Assembly: GCA_030526765.1 (NCBI GenBank)
Contig: JAUNCB010000095.1
Span: 1-5,744 of the forward strand
Direction of reading: 5' to 3'
DNA from: Bacillota bacterium
Lineage (GTDB): Bacteria > Bacillota > Clostridia > Lachnospirales > Anaerotignaceae
DNA length: 5,744 nt
Shown: one piece after another, positions 1 through 5,127 of the stretch
Layout: the number at the start of each line of letters is the position of its first letter
Position numbering within the stretch: position 1 is the first letter of the stretch
Position numbers and translations under genes: made by a program
Notes under the pieces: generated by a model
Seen by the model: the letters and a program-made list of their open reading frames with translations, nothing else
Told to the model about the DNA's origin: nothing
Database searches by the model: none

Positions 1-97
1 TCCGCCAGCGGCTCTGATCGGAAATAATATCCGGATCATTGATCTGATCGGAAAGGGCTTCGTATTTGATTTCAATTTCCGCCAATCTCGCCAGCAT
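1..97 (-). CDS. prfA: Peptide chain release factor 1 (RF1), N-terminal 32 residues, cut by window edge
   Basis: RF1 recognises UAA and UAG stop codons and triggers hydrolysis of peptidyl-tRNA on the ribosome. Only the first 32 codons are here, starting MLARLAEIEIKYEALSDQ and running to a DPDIISDQSRWR stretch. This matches the helical start of class I bacterial release factors, where a helix of the form 'L..IE.RYEEL' is followed by 'DP.VI.D...W'. The stop-codon-reading motif and the GGQ motif lie outside the window. The ATG shares its A with the last base of the prmC stop codon (TAATG). A GGAG at 106-109, 8 bases upstream and inside prmC, serves as ribosome binding site. RF1 is the substrate of PrmC, which explains the tight linkage. 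RF2 has a similar N-terminal helix, but the neighbourhood and the exact start favour RF1. Confidence 0.9.
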   Translation of the reverse strand, partial: MLARLAEIEIKYEALSDQINDPDIISDQSRWR

Positions 98-960
98 TAT
101 CCCCGCTCCTTTCGTCCGATCGCAACTCTGTCCAGACCTGCAAGGTCCTTTCTGATCTCGATCCTATCATACCCATTTTCCTGCAAAAGCCTGCAGAGTG
201 CCTCCCCCTGATCGTATCCGATCTCGAAGAAGAGCCAGCCGCCGTCTTTCAGCCATTCCTTTGCCTGCTCCACAATGGCACGGTAAAAATCCAGCCCATC
301 CTCGCCGCCATACAGGGCATTATGGGGCTCATGATCCTTCACCTCTACCATCAGCTCCGCCATATCCGTTTTCGAGATATAGGGCGGATTGGAAACAATG
401 GCATCCAGCCCGCCCTTCCATTCAGCAGGCACATTTGCAAAAAGATCACTCTCATAAAACGCTATCATGATCTGATTTCGTTTTGCATTTTCCACGGCAT
501 AGCCCAATGCTCTGGGGCTGATATCCACTGCCATAAGCTGCTCAAAACTGCCGTAATGCCCCAGGCTGACAGGAATACACCCGCTGCCCGTTCCAATATC
601 CAGCACAGAGCAGAAACCTTCCTCCTGCTGCTTTTCCAGCACAGCTTCCACCAGCACCTCAGTATCCCCTCTGGGGATCAGAACACCCTCGCCCACAGCG
701 AAGGGCAGCCCCATAAATTCCCATTCCCCCAGGATATACTGGGTGGGTCTGCCTGCCTCCCGCTCCGCCAGATAGCCTTCATAGCAGGCAAGGACATCCT
801 CAGAAAGGATCTCTTCTTCCCGCAAAAAGAAAGCCGAACGGTTCATACCGGCGGCTTTCTCCAGCAAAAATGCCGCATCTATGGCATCCTTACCGGCTTT
901 TTTCATTCGTGCTTTTCCTTCCCTTAAGGCTTCGCCAAGGGTCTTATTCCTCCGGTTCAT
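97..960 (-). CDS. prmC: Release factor glutamine N5-methyltransferase PrmC (HemK)
   Basis: PrmC transfers a methyl group from S-adenosylmethionine to the glutamine of the GGQ motif in RF1 and RF2, in the cytoplasm, which raises peptide-release efficiency. The 287-residue length is usual for the family. The N-terminal helical substrate-binding domain covers about residues 1-75. The Rossmann-type methyltransferase domain carries LIPRGDTE (94-101), the SAM-binding loop DIGTGSG (121-127), an acidic VDIS strand end (145-148) and the catalytic NPPY (191-194) that holds the target glutamine. The usual IPRP(D/E)TE reads IPRGDTE here, a tolerated change outside the catalytic site. The ATG at 960 lies 17 nt inside the end of yqhQ, with AAAGGGG (970-976) nine bases upstream as a modest ribosome binding site. 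A later ATG (residue 19) is possible but would remove the conserved first helix. The stop overlaps prfA by one base, so translation of the three genes is probably coupled. Confidence 0.96.
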   Translation of the reverse strand: MNRRNKTLGEALREGKARMKKAGKDAIDAAFLLEKAAGMNRSAFFLREEEILSEDVLACYEGYLAEREAGRPTQYILGEWEFMGLPFAVGEGVLIPRGDTEVLVEAVLEKQQEEGFCSVLDIGTGSGCIPVSLGHYGSFEQLMAVDISPRALGYAVENAKRNQIMIAFYESDLFANVPAEWKGGLDAIVSNPPYISKTDMAELMVEVKDHEPHNALYGGEDGLDFYRAIVEQAKEWLKDGGWLFFEIGYDQGEALCRLLQENGYDRIEIRKDLAGLDRVAIGRKERG

Positions 961-1861
961 CTTCCAGAACCCCTTTCATTGCCGCAATGGCACATTCAAT
1001 CTGCATATCATCAGGCTCCGCCGTTGTCAGCTTCTGCAGATAAAGCCCGGGCGCACTCAGAATACGCACCACAAGGCTCTCCGATCTGCCCGCCCAGCGC
1101 AGCACCTCATAGGAAATACCCGCAATAAAGGGCACCAGACAGATCCTTGTGATCAGACGCAGGATAAATACATCCGTTCTGACAAAAAAGAATACCACCA
1201 TGGAGATCAGCATAACAAACAACAGAAAGCTTGTGCCGCAGCGCTTATGCTGTCTTGTGCAGGGGCGTACATTTTCCACAGTCAGCTCCTTGCCGCTTTC
1301 AAAGCAGGCAATGGTCTTATGCTCCGCACCATGATACTGAAACACCCGCTGAATCTCCTTCATGCGGGAGATCAGCCACAGATACGCCAGAAAAATGGCA
1401 ATGCGCAGCAGCCCTTCAATGATCCCAAGCCCCCAGGCAGGAACCATTGTTTTAAAGAAATTCCCGATAAACACAGGCAGTACAAAAAACAGCGTCATCC
1501 CCAGCACCAGAGAAAGGAACACACTGAAATAGATCAGAATATCGTTGATCTTATCTCCCAGCTTATCTGTCAGCCATTTCTCGAAGGAGGAAAGCTCTTC
1601 CTCCTCCCAGCCTTCGCCTGCAATTTCCGCAGAGCGCATCAAAATCTTGGTACCATTGACCAGCGAATCCAGAAAGGCTGCCATACCGCGGAATACGGGA
1701 TACTGAAAAATCCCCTTCTTCCCCAGTCCGCCTACTTCTTTTTTCTCGATAACGATTTCCCCTTCGGGATTACGCACCGCCATCGCATATATCTTTTTTC
1801 CACGCATCATAACGCCTTCGATCACGGCCTGTCCGCCGATGGAAGTACATTTTTCAGCCAT
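944..1861 (-). CDS. yqhQ: DUF1385 / YqhQ family integral membrane protein, function unknown
   Basis: This 305-residue protein belongs to the DUF1385 (YqhQ) family, described as putatively metal-dependent but with no established activity. Family features visible are the N-terminal [13 protein letters not shown] segment (9-21), a hydrophobic pair of segments at about 108-133 and 145-166, the motif YHGAEHK (176-182), a [12 protein letters not shown] motif (201-212), two more membrane segments at about 211-228 and 232-250, and a C-terminal [12 protein letters not shown] stretch (284-295). The His, Glu and Cys residues in the two central motifs are candidate metal ligands; that is inference. The ATG at 1861 is chosen because GGAGG lies 7 bases upstream and the product then starts [12 protein letters not shown], as relatives do; an in-frame TTG at 1879 lies upstream of that site. 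The gene overlaps prmC by 17 nt. Its place between rpmE and prmC is a recurring clostridial arrangement and suggests a housekeeping role. Confidence 0.92.
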   Translation of the reverse strand: MAEKCTSIGGQAVIEGVMMRGKKIYAMAVRNPEGEIVIEKKEVGGLGKKGIFQYPVFRGMAAFLDSLVNGTKILMRSAEIAGEGWEEEELSSFEKWLTDKLGDKINDILIYFSVFLSLVLGMTLFFVLPVFIGNFFKTMVPAWGLGIIEGLLRIAIFLAYLWLISRMKEIQRVFQYHGAEHKTIACFESGKELTVENVRPCTRQHKRCGTSFLLFVMLISMVVFFFVRTDVFILRLITRICLVPFIAGISYEVLRWAGRSESLVVRILSAPGLYLQKLTTAEPDDMQIECAIAAMKGVLEDEPEE

Positions 1862-1868
1862 ATAGAAT

Positions 1869-1873
1869 CCTCC
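1869..1873 (-). promoter_or_regulatory. Ribosome binding site of yqhQ
   Basis: GGAGG on the minus strand, 7 bases before ATG 1861. It decides between the ATG and the upstream in-frame TTG at 1879, which has no comparable site. Confidence 0.9.
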
Positions 1874-1887
1874 TTCCAAAATGACAG

Positions 1888-1919
1888 CCCTTTGCTAAAC
1901 ACCGGTGCTGCCTAAAGGG
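1888..1919. repeat. 32-bp imperfect palindrome in the yqhQ leader
   Basis: The outer arms are CCCTTT (1888-1893) and AAAGGG (1914-1919). The centre is the perfect 8-bp palindrome CACCGGTG (1900-1907), flanked by one A-T pair and one G-T pair, with a symmetric 4x4 mismatch between the outer and inner arms. The whole is centred exactly at 1903/1904. As RNA it would fold into a hairpin ending 14 bases before the GGAGG of yqhQ. As DNA it has the symmetry of a dimeric regulator site. No U-tract follows, so it is not an intrinsic terminator. Confidence 0.55.
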
Positions 1920-1930
1920 ACTTTCCGTCC

Positions 1931-1980
1931 TTTTTTTCACAGGCAGACCATTCCCAAGTATGATCTGCCTGTGAAAAAAA
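1931..1980. repeat. Perfect 17-bp inverted repeat with T7/A7 outer ends
   Basis: The arms are TTTTTTTCACAGGCAGA (1931-1947) and its exact reverse complement (1964-1980), with a 16-base spacer. The outer ends run T7 at the left and A7 at the right, which is the opposite of an intrinsic terminator: on either strand the hairpin would be followed by A residues, not U. The right-hand A7 (1974-1980) is shared with the neighbouring terminator stem. On the minus-strand transcript the U-run that ends the rpmE terminator is thus also the 5' end of this longer stem. It could be an RNA processing site, an mRNA-stabilising stem or a mobile-repeat remnant; the sequence alone does not decide. Confidence 0.8.
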
Positions 1981-2015
1981 GGGCTGGACATAACGCCCCA
2001 GCCCTTTTTGTTTTT
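1974..2015 (-). terminator. Strong intrinsic terminator after rpmE (bidirectional)
   Basis: A 12-bp stem (1976-1987 with 1998-2009) has a GC-rich core GGGCTGG/CCAGCCC plus five A-T pairs and a 10-base loop. On the minus strand it is followed by seven U residues (1980-1974) and begins within a few bases of the rpmE stop codon at 2020. Read on the plus strand it is followed by TTTTTGTTTTT, so it could also stop transcription coming the other way. It should separate rho-rpmE transcription from yqhQ-prmC-prfA unless read-through occurs. Confidence 0.92.
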
Positions 2016-2019
2016 GGAA

Positions 2020-2223
2020 TTATTTTCTGCCGTATTTTTTGTTGAATTTTTCAACTCTACCGCCAGCTTCCAGCAGCAGTTTCTGGCTGCCTGTGTAGAA
2101 GGGGTGGCATTTGGAGCAAACTTCGACTCTGATTTCTTTGTTTGTAGAGCCTGTAACGAATTCGTTACCACAGTTGCATCTTACTGTTACCTGATGATAT
2201 TCGGGATGGATACCTTCGCGCAT
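2020..2223 (-). CDS. rpmE: 50S ribosomal protein L31, zinc-binding (C+) type
   Basis: L31 binds at the central protuberance of the large subunit and helps bridge it to the small subunit. The 67-residue product [20 protein letters not shown]... is the usual length. Cysteines 16, 18, 36 and 39 (CNC and CSKC) form the zinc site that defines the C+ form, as opposed to the zinc-free C- form that some bacteria switch to under zinc shortage. The start at 2223 follows a GAGGTG six bases upstream; an in-frame ATG at 2244 would add seven residues (MKNEVKK) that run over this ribosome binding site and are absent from typical L31. A promoter lies in the gap after rho and a strong terminator follows directly, so a short single-gene mRNA is expected, besides possible read-through from rho. 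Confidence 0.97.
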   Translation of the reverse strand: MREGIHPEYHQVTVRCNCGNEFVTGSTNKEIRVEVCSKCHPFYTGSQKLLLEAGGRVEKFNKKYGRK

Positions 2224-2229
2224 TTTTTT

Positions 2230-2235
2230 CACCTC
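2230..2235 (-). promoter_or_regulatory. Ribosome binding site of rpmE
   Basis: GAGGTG on the minus strand, six bases before ATG 2223. It fixes the rpmE start at residue MREGIHP and rules out the ATG at 2244. Confidence 0.85.
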
Positions 2236-2288
2236 ATTTTTCACTATTTGTTGATCAATAATCCTTGTTATTTATAGACAACATGGGT

Positions 2289-2317
2289 ATTTTATCACAC
2301 GGCTATTTTTTTTGCAA
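2289..2317 (-). promoter_or_regulatory. rpmE: Probable sigma-A promoter of rpmE
   Basis: On the minus strand, -35 TTGCAA (2317-2312), a 17-bp spacer and -10 TAAAAT (2294-2289), preceded by TG one base upstream of the -10 (extended -10). Transcription should start near 2282, giving a leader of about 60 nt. The spacer begins with an A-tract and contains one arm of a 10-bp inverted repeat. The leader holds a TTGATCAA palindrome (2251-2258) but no strong hairpin that I can fold by eye. Ribosomal-protein autoregulation in the leader is possible but not shown. Confidence 0.7.
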
Positions 2318-2340
2318 TAATAATCCGCCGAAAAATAGCC
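2301..2340. repeat. 10-bp inverted repeat between rho and rpmE, overlapping the rpmE promoter
   Basis: GGCTATTTTT (2301-2310) and AAAAATAGCC (2331-2340) are perfect complements, 20 bases apart. One arm lies in the spacer of the rpmE promoter and the -35 lies in the loop. In a transcript reading through from rho it would form a hairpin, but the following bases (GTGTGATAAAA) lack a U-tract, so it is not a standard terminator. Possible roles are an operator over the promoter or a 3'-end structure of the rho mRNA. Confidence 0.55.
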
Positions 2341-2379
2341 CATTTCCGCATTCTTGATAGTTTTTCCCAAAAATGCCCC

Positions 2380-3759
2380 TTATTTTTCCTGCAAACCCAA
2401 CATTTTTTCCTGTGCTGGCAGCCGTTCGATAAACTCCTGATTATTTTTCGTCTTTTTCATCAGATCAAAAAAGCCCGCTGTCATATCCGTACTGCTGAGG
2501 CTTGCCGCCATTCGCCGCAGGGCATAGTTACATTCCAGTTCTGCCGCAGTCAGGAGTTTTTCCTCTCTTCTTGTGCCGCTTTTGATGATATCCACAGCAG
2601 GGAAAATACGACGCTCTGCCATGCGTCTGTCCAGCACCAGTTCCATATTGCCTGTGCCCTTGAATTCCTCAAAAACAACCTCATCCATCTTGCTGCCCGT
2701 ATCCACCAGCGCCGTTGCAAGAATGGTCAGACTGCCGCCCTTTTCAATATTTCTGGCGGCACCAAAGAACCGCTTCGGCATATACAGTGCCGCAGGATCC
2801 AGACCGCCGGAAAGGGTGCGTCCGCTGGGCGGTATGGTCAGGTTATAGGCTCTCGCCAGACGGGTGATGCTGTCCAGAAGGATCACCAGATCCTTCCCCT
2901 GCTCCACCATACGCTTTGCCCGCTCCAGCACCATCTCCGTTACCTTCTTATGATGCTCCGGCTCCTCATCAAAGGTGGAATATACGATCTGCACATTCTC
3001 CCCTTCAATGGAACGCTGGATATCTGTCACCTCTTCGGGCCGTTCATCGATCAGCAGCATAATGAGATGGACTTCCTTATGGTTTCTGGTGATGGCATTG
3101 GCAAGCTGTGTCAACAAAATGGTTTTGCCCACCTTCGGCGGTGCCACGATCATGCCCCTCTGTCCCTTGCCGATGGGGGCGATCAGATCAATGATCCGTC
3201 CGGAAAGCTCCGCCTGCTCTGTTTCCAGATGCAGCTTTTCCTCCGGATAAATGGGGGTCAGGTCTTCAAAATGAGGACGGCGCACCGCCAGATAGGGTGC
3301 ATCTCCGTTGACTGTCTGCACATAGATCAGACCGCCGACCTTTTCTCCCTCTCTCGCCGGACGCACATTCCCTCTGACCCTGTCACCCGTCCGCAGATTA
3401 AAGCGGCGGATCTGTGCCGGGGAAACATATACATCATTGGCACCGGGCAGACAGTTTTCCGCCCGCAAAAAGCCATAGCCGTCGGGCAGCACCTCTAAAA
3501 TGCCCTCCCCCAGCTCTGCCGTTTCCATCAGCCGTTCCCGTTCTGTATTTTCCGGAGCAGCCTCCGTTTTTTCTTCTGTTTTTGCCTGCGAAAAAGCAGA
3601 AGCAGTTACCGTCTGGCTTTCCTTCTGTTCCATGGATAACTGCTTGTCTCTGATCTTTTCTATCAATTCACTTTTTTTCAGCCCGGAAAGGGGGGATACC
3701 CCCATTTCCAGACCGATCTTCTTCAATTCCGCAAGCGTTTTCTTTTCCAGTTCGCTCAT
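2380..3759 (-). CDS. rho: Transcription termination factor Rho
   Basis: Rho is a hexameric RNA-dependent ATPase that binds nascent RNA, translocates and releases RNA polymerase. The 459-residue product has the full architecture. An N-terminal Rho-N helical domain (about 1-40) is followed by a short charged linker (41-80), then the cold-shock-like RNA-binding domain with DGYGFLR (93-99). The ATPase core has Walker A APPKVGKT (206-213), the catalytic DERPEE segment (E239), Walker B ILLDS (D296), the RNA-contacting Q-loop LSGGLD (316-321), and SGTRREE holding the presumed arginine finger R397. Residues lining the bicyclomycin pocket of E. coli Rho (K209, K212, D238, R240 and S297 by alignment) are kept, so sensitivity is predicted but not shown. 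A GGAG (3767-3770) seven bases before ATG 3759 gives the start. The gene begins 13 nt after the LysM gene and has no promoter of its own that I can see. No intrinsic terminator follows. Confidence 0.98.
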   Translation of the reverse strand: MSELEKKTLAELKKIGLEMGVSPLSGLKKSELIEKIRDKQLSMEQKESQTVTASAFSQAKTEEKTEAAPENTERERLMETAELGEGILEVLPDGYGFLRAENCLPGANDVYVSPAQIRRFNLRTGDRVRGNVRPAREGEKVGGLIYVQTVNGDAPYLAVRRPHFEDLTPIYPEEKLHLETEQAELSGRIIDLIAPIGKGQRGMIVAPPKVGKTILLTQLANAITRNHKEVHLIMLLIDERPEEVTDIQRSIEGENVQIVYSTFDEEPEHHKKVTEMVLERAKRMVEQGKDLVILLDSITRLARAYNLTIPPSGRTLSGGLDPAALYMPKRFFGAARNIEKGGSLTILATALVDTGSKMDEVVFEEFKGTGNMELVLDRRMAERRIFPAVDIIKSGTRREEKLLTAAELECNYALRRMAASLSSTDMTAGFFDLMKKTKNNQEFIERLPAQEKMLGLQEK

Positions 3760-3772
3760 GCTTTTTCTCCTA

Positions 3773-4882
3773 TTATTCTGCTACAGGAATCTTGATTGTG
3801 GAGCCTACCTTCAGAGGATCGCTTTCCTTCATGCCGTTTGCAGCCAGGATCTTTGTATAATCCGCACCATTGCCCATCTGAGACTGTGCGATCGTCCAAA
3901 GGGTATCCCCTTCCTTGATGGTGTATTCCTTGCCTGTGCCCGCTGCAGAAGCTGTTGTGCCTGTGGATGCTGTGCTGCCTTCTGTGCCTTCACCCTCTGC
4001 ACCTTCTGTTGTTTCCTCAGGCGCGATGGGGTTTGTCATTGCTTCCAGCTGTTCCTCCAGCTGCATTTTTTCCAGCTGCACATCGTCATATTTCTGTTTA
4101 TATTCCTCGGACTGGGTCAGCAGATTCTGGGTTTCCTCCAGCTTGCTGCTCAGGCTTACTGTACGGAAGATCAGGAAAATGATCAGGATCAGACCAACGA
4201 TGCCGAGAATGATCGCCAGCTTGCCCTTGCCGCTGCCTTCATCATAATCATCATAGTCATCATAAAGGCTGTCCAGATGCTCCTTCTTTGCTCTTGCTTC
4301 AAAGTCTACATCCTCGTAACGGGGACGGTTATCTCTGGGGTCTCTGCCCATGCTTTCAAAGGGCTGTTCTTCTCTTTCCTTTTTTGCTTTTTTGGAACGC
4401 TTCTGAGGTGCTGCTGTTGTCTGCAGGGTCACCTCTTCCACAATTTTGGATTTTCTGCGGGCAGGCATCACGCTCACATACTGGATGCCGTCATCATAAT
4501 CCTCATCCTGCATGCTCACCGCTCTGGGTGCCGCTTCGGGCAGCTCCTCGGAAACAATGCCCGCATGTCTTGCACGGCGGGAAACATAGCGTGTAGGGTC
4601 TCCCTCCTGCTGAGGCGCTCTGCTTACCTCGCTGATCTCATGGCTTACCTGCTGCATCCGTGCTTCCTTCACTTCCTCCACATCTTCCCTTCTCTGGGGA
4701 CGGCGGGAACGGTAAGCGGATGCTTCCAGATCATCCTCATTTTTGCCCATCAGAGGATGGGTCTGCATCAGAATGTCCACCACTTCCTTAGGCAGATCTG
4801 TGTACAGATCCTCATAGTAGCCCTTATCGGTTTCGCTCATGCCCTTGGGCATGCCTGCTCTTTCAAATTTTTCCTCACTCAT
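3773..4882 (-). CDS. Single-pass membrane protein with C-terminal LysM domain, uncharacterised
   Basis: The 369-residue protein has a long charged, probably disordered N-terminal region (1-220), one membrane segment (about 221-239), a predicted coiled coil (244-282), a Thr/Gly/Ser/Glu-rich linker (283-318) and one LysM domain (319-366: YTIKEGDTLWTIA ... LKVGSTIKIP). LysM binds N-acetylglucosamine-containing glycans such as peptidoglycan. With no signal peptide and an internal anchor, the likely topology is N-terminus in the cytoplasm and LysM in the wall. The tail alternates basic patches (58-65, 102-105, 141-146, 161-170) with acidic ones, ending in a DDYDDYDE run before the membrane. No enzyme domain is seen, so it may be a scaffold or wall tether; that is inference. 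The start at 4882 has GGAGG eight bases upstream; the in-frame TTG at 4912 is rejected. A strong promoter lies upstream and rho follows after 13 nt, so both share one transcript. Confidence 0.9.
   Translation of the reverse strand: MSEEKFERAGMPKGMSETDKGYYEDLYTDLPKEVVDILMQTHPLMGKNEDDLEASAYRSRRPQRREDVEEVKEARMQQVSHEISEVSRAPQQEGDPTRYVSRRARHAGIVSEELPEAAPRAVSMQDEDYDDGIQYVSVMPARRKSKIVEEVTLQTTAAPQKRSKKAKKEREEQPFESMGRDPRDNRPRYEDVDFEARAKKEHLDSLYDDYDDYDEGSGKGKLAIILGIVGLILIIFLIFRTVSLSSKLEETQNLLTQSEEYKQKYDDVQLEKMQLEEQLEAMTNPIAPEETTEGAEGEGTEGSTASTGTTASAAGTGKEYTIKEGDTLWTIAQSQMGNGADYTKILAANGMKESDPLKVGSTIKIPVAE
4240..4266. repeat. Three 9-bp units encoding Tyr-Asp-Asp repeats
   Basis: Three near-identical units, CATCATAAT, CATCATAGT and CATCATAAA, lie head to tail. 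On the minus strand they encode the YDDYDDYDE part of the juxtamembrane tail of the LysM protein. In-frame 9-bp units can change copy number by replication slippage without breaking the reading frame. Confidence 0.7.
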
Positions 4883-4890
4883 TATTCTAA

Positions 4891-4895
4891 CCTCC
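4891..4895 (-). promoter_or_regulatory. Ribosome binding site of the LysM gene
   Basis: GGAGG on the minus strand, eight bases before ATG 4882. It lies inside the extra reading frame that would start from TTG 4912 and so decides for ATG 4882. Confidence 0.9.
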
Positions 4896-4970
4896 GTAGA
4901 AAAGATTCTCAATTCATATCTTCATCAAAATAAGTGCATTTTTACACAATAATCGCATTTTATCTTATAT

Positions 4971-4999
4971 ATTTTACAGGTTTCTTGTCGAAGTGTCAA
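4971..4999 (-). promoter_or_regulatory. Strong sigma-A promoter of the LysM-rho transcript
   Basis: On the minus strand, a perfect -35 TTGACA (4999-4994), a 17-bp spacer and -10 TAAAAT (4976-4971), with TG directly before the -10. An AT-rich stretch follows. The expected start is near 4964, giving a leader of about 82 nt before ATG 4882. It lies downstream of the putative terminator of the preceding gene and is the only clear promoter upstream of rho. Confidence 0.85.
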
Positions 5000-5042
5000 C
5001 AAAAGTGAGAGAAATTCGCCTTTTTCTGCTTCTTCAAATGGA

Positions 5043-5089
5043 AAACAGATCGGTTTTCCGCAATCTTCATGCCAAAAACCGATCTGCTT
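5043..5089 (-). terminator. Hairpin, probable terminator of the upstream gene
   Basis: A perfect 12-bp stem, CAGATCGGTTTT (5046-5057) with AAAACCGATCTG (5075-5086), is extended in RNA by one G-U and two A-U pairs, with a 17-base loop. On the minus strand it is followed by TTTTCCATTT, a short and interrupted U-tract, so termination may be incomplete. It begins about 40 bases after the stop codon at 5128 and before the LysM-rho promoter. Confidence 0.65.
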
Positions 5090-5127
5090 ATGCTGTTTTG
5101 AAATACCGTATTTTCGCTGTTTTTCCT

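Noticed and set aside
881..1915. A 344-codon plus-strand open frame opposite yqhQ
   Set aside because: It is fully antisense to yqhQ, with a His/Gln/Asn-rich product and no recognisable domain or ribosome binding site.
1931..1980. Reading the 17-bp inverted repeat as an intrinsic terminator
   Set aside because: Its T-run is at the 5' side and its A-run at the 3' side on both strands, so no U-tract follows the hairpin. The adjacent stem at 1976-2009 is the real terminator.
2301..2340. Intrinsic terminator of rho
   Set aside because: The stem is perfect but no U-tract follows on the minus strand and the loop is long; it overlaps a promoter instead.
2950..3498. A 182-codon plus-strand open frame within rho
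   Set aside because: It is antisense to the conserved ATPase core of Rho; the coding signal is on the minus strand.
4883..4912. A ten-residue N-terminal extension of the LysM protein from TTG 4912
   Set aside because: The GGAGG ribosome binding site lies inside this extension and is ideally placed for ATG 4882.
3500..4933. A 477-codon plus-strand open frame opposite the LysM gene and the start of rho
   Set aside because: It lies antisense to two well-supported genes, reads as Cys/Phe/Leu/His-rich low-quality protein, and matches no family; it arises because minus-strand codon use avoids plus-strand stops.
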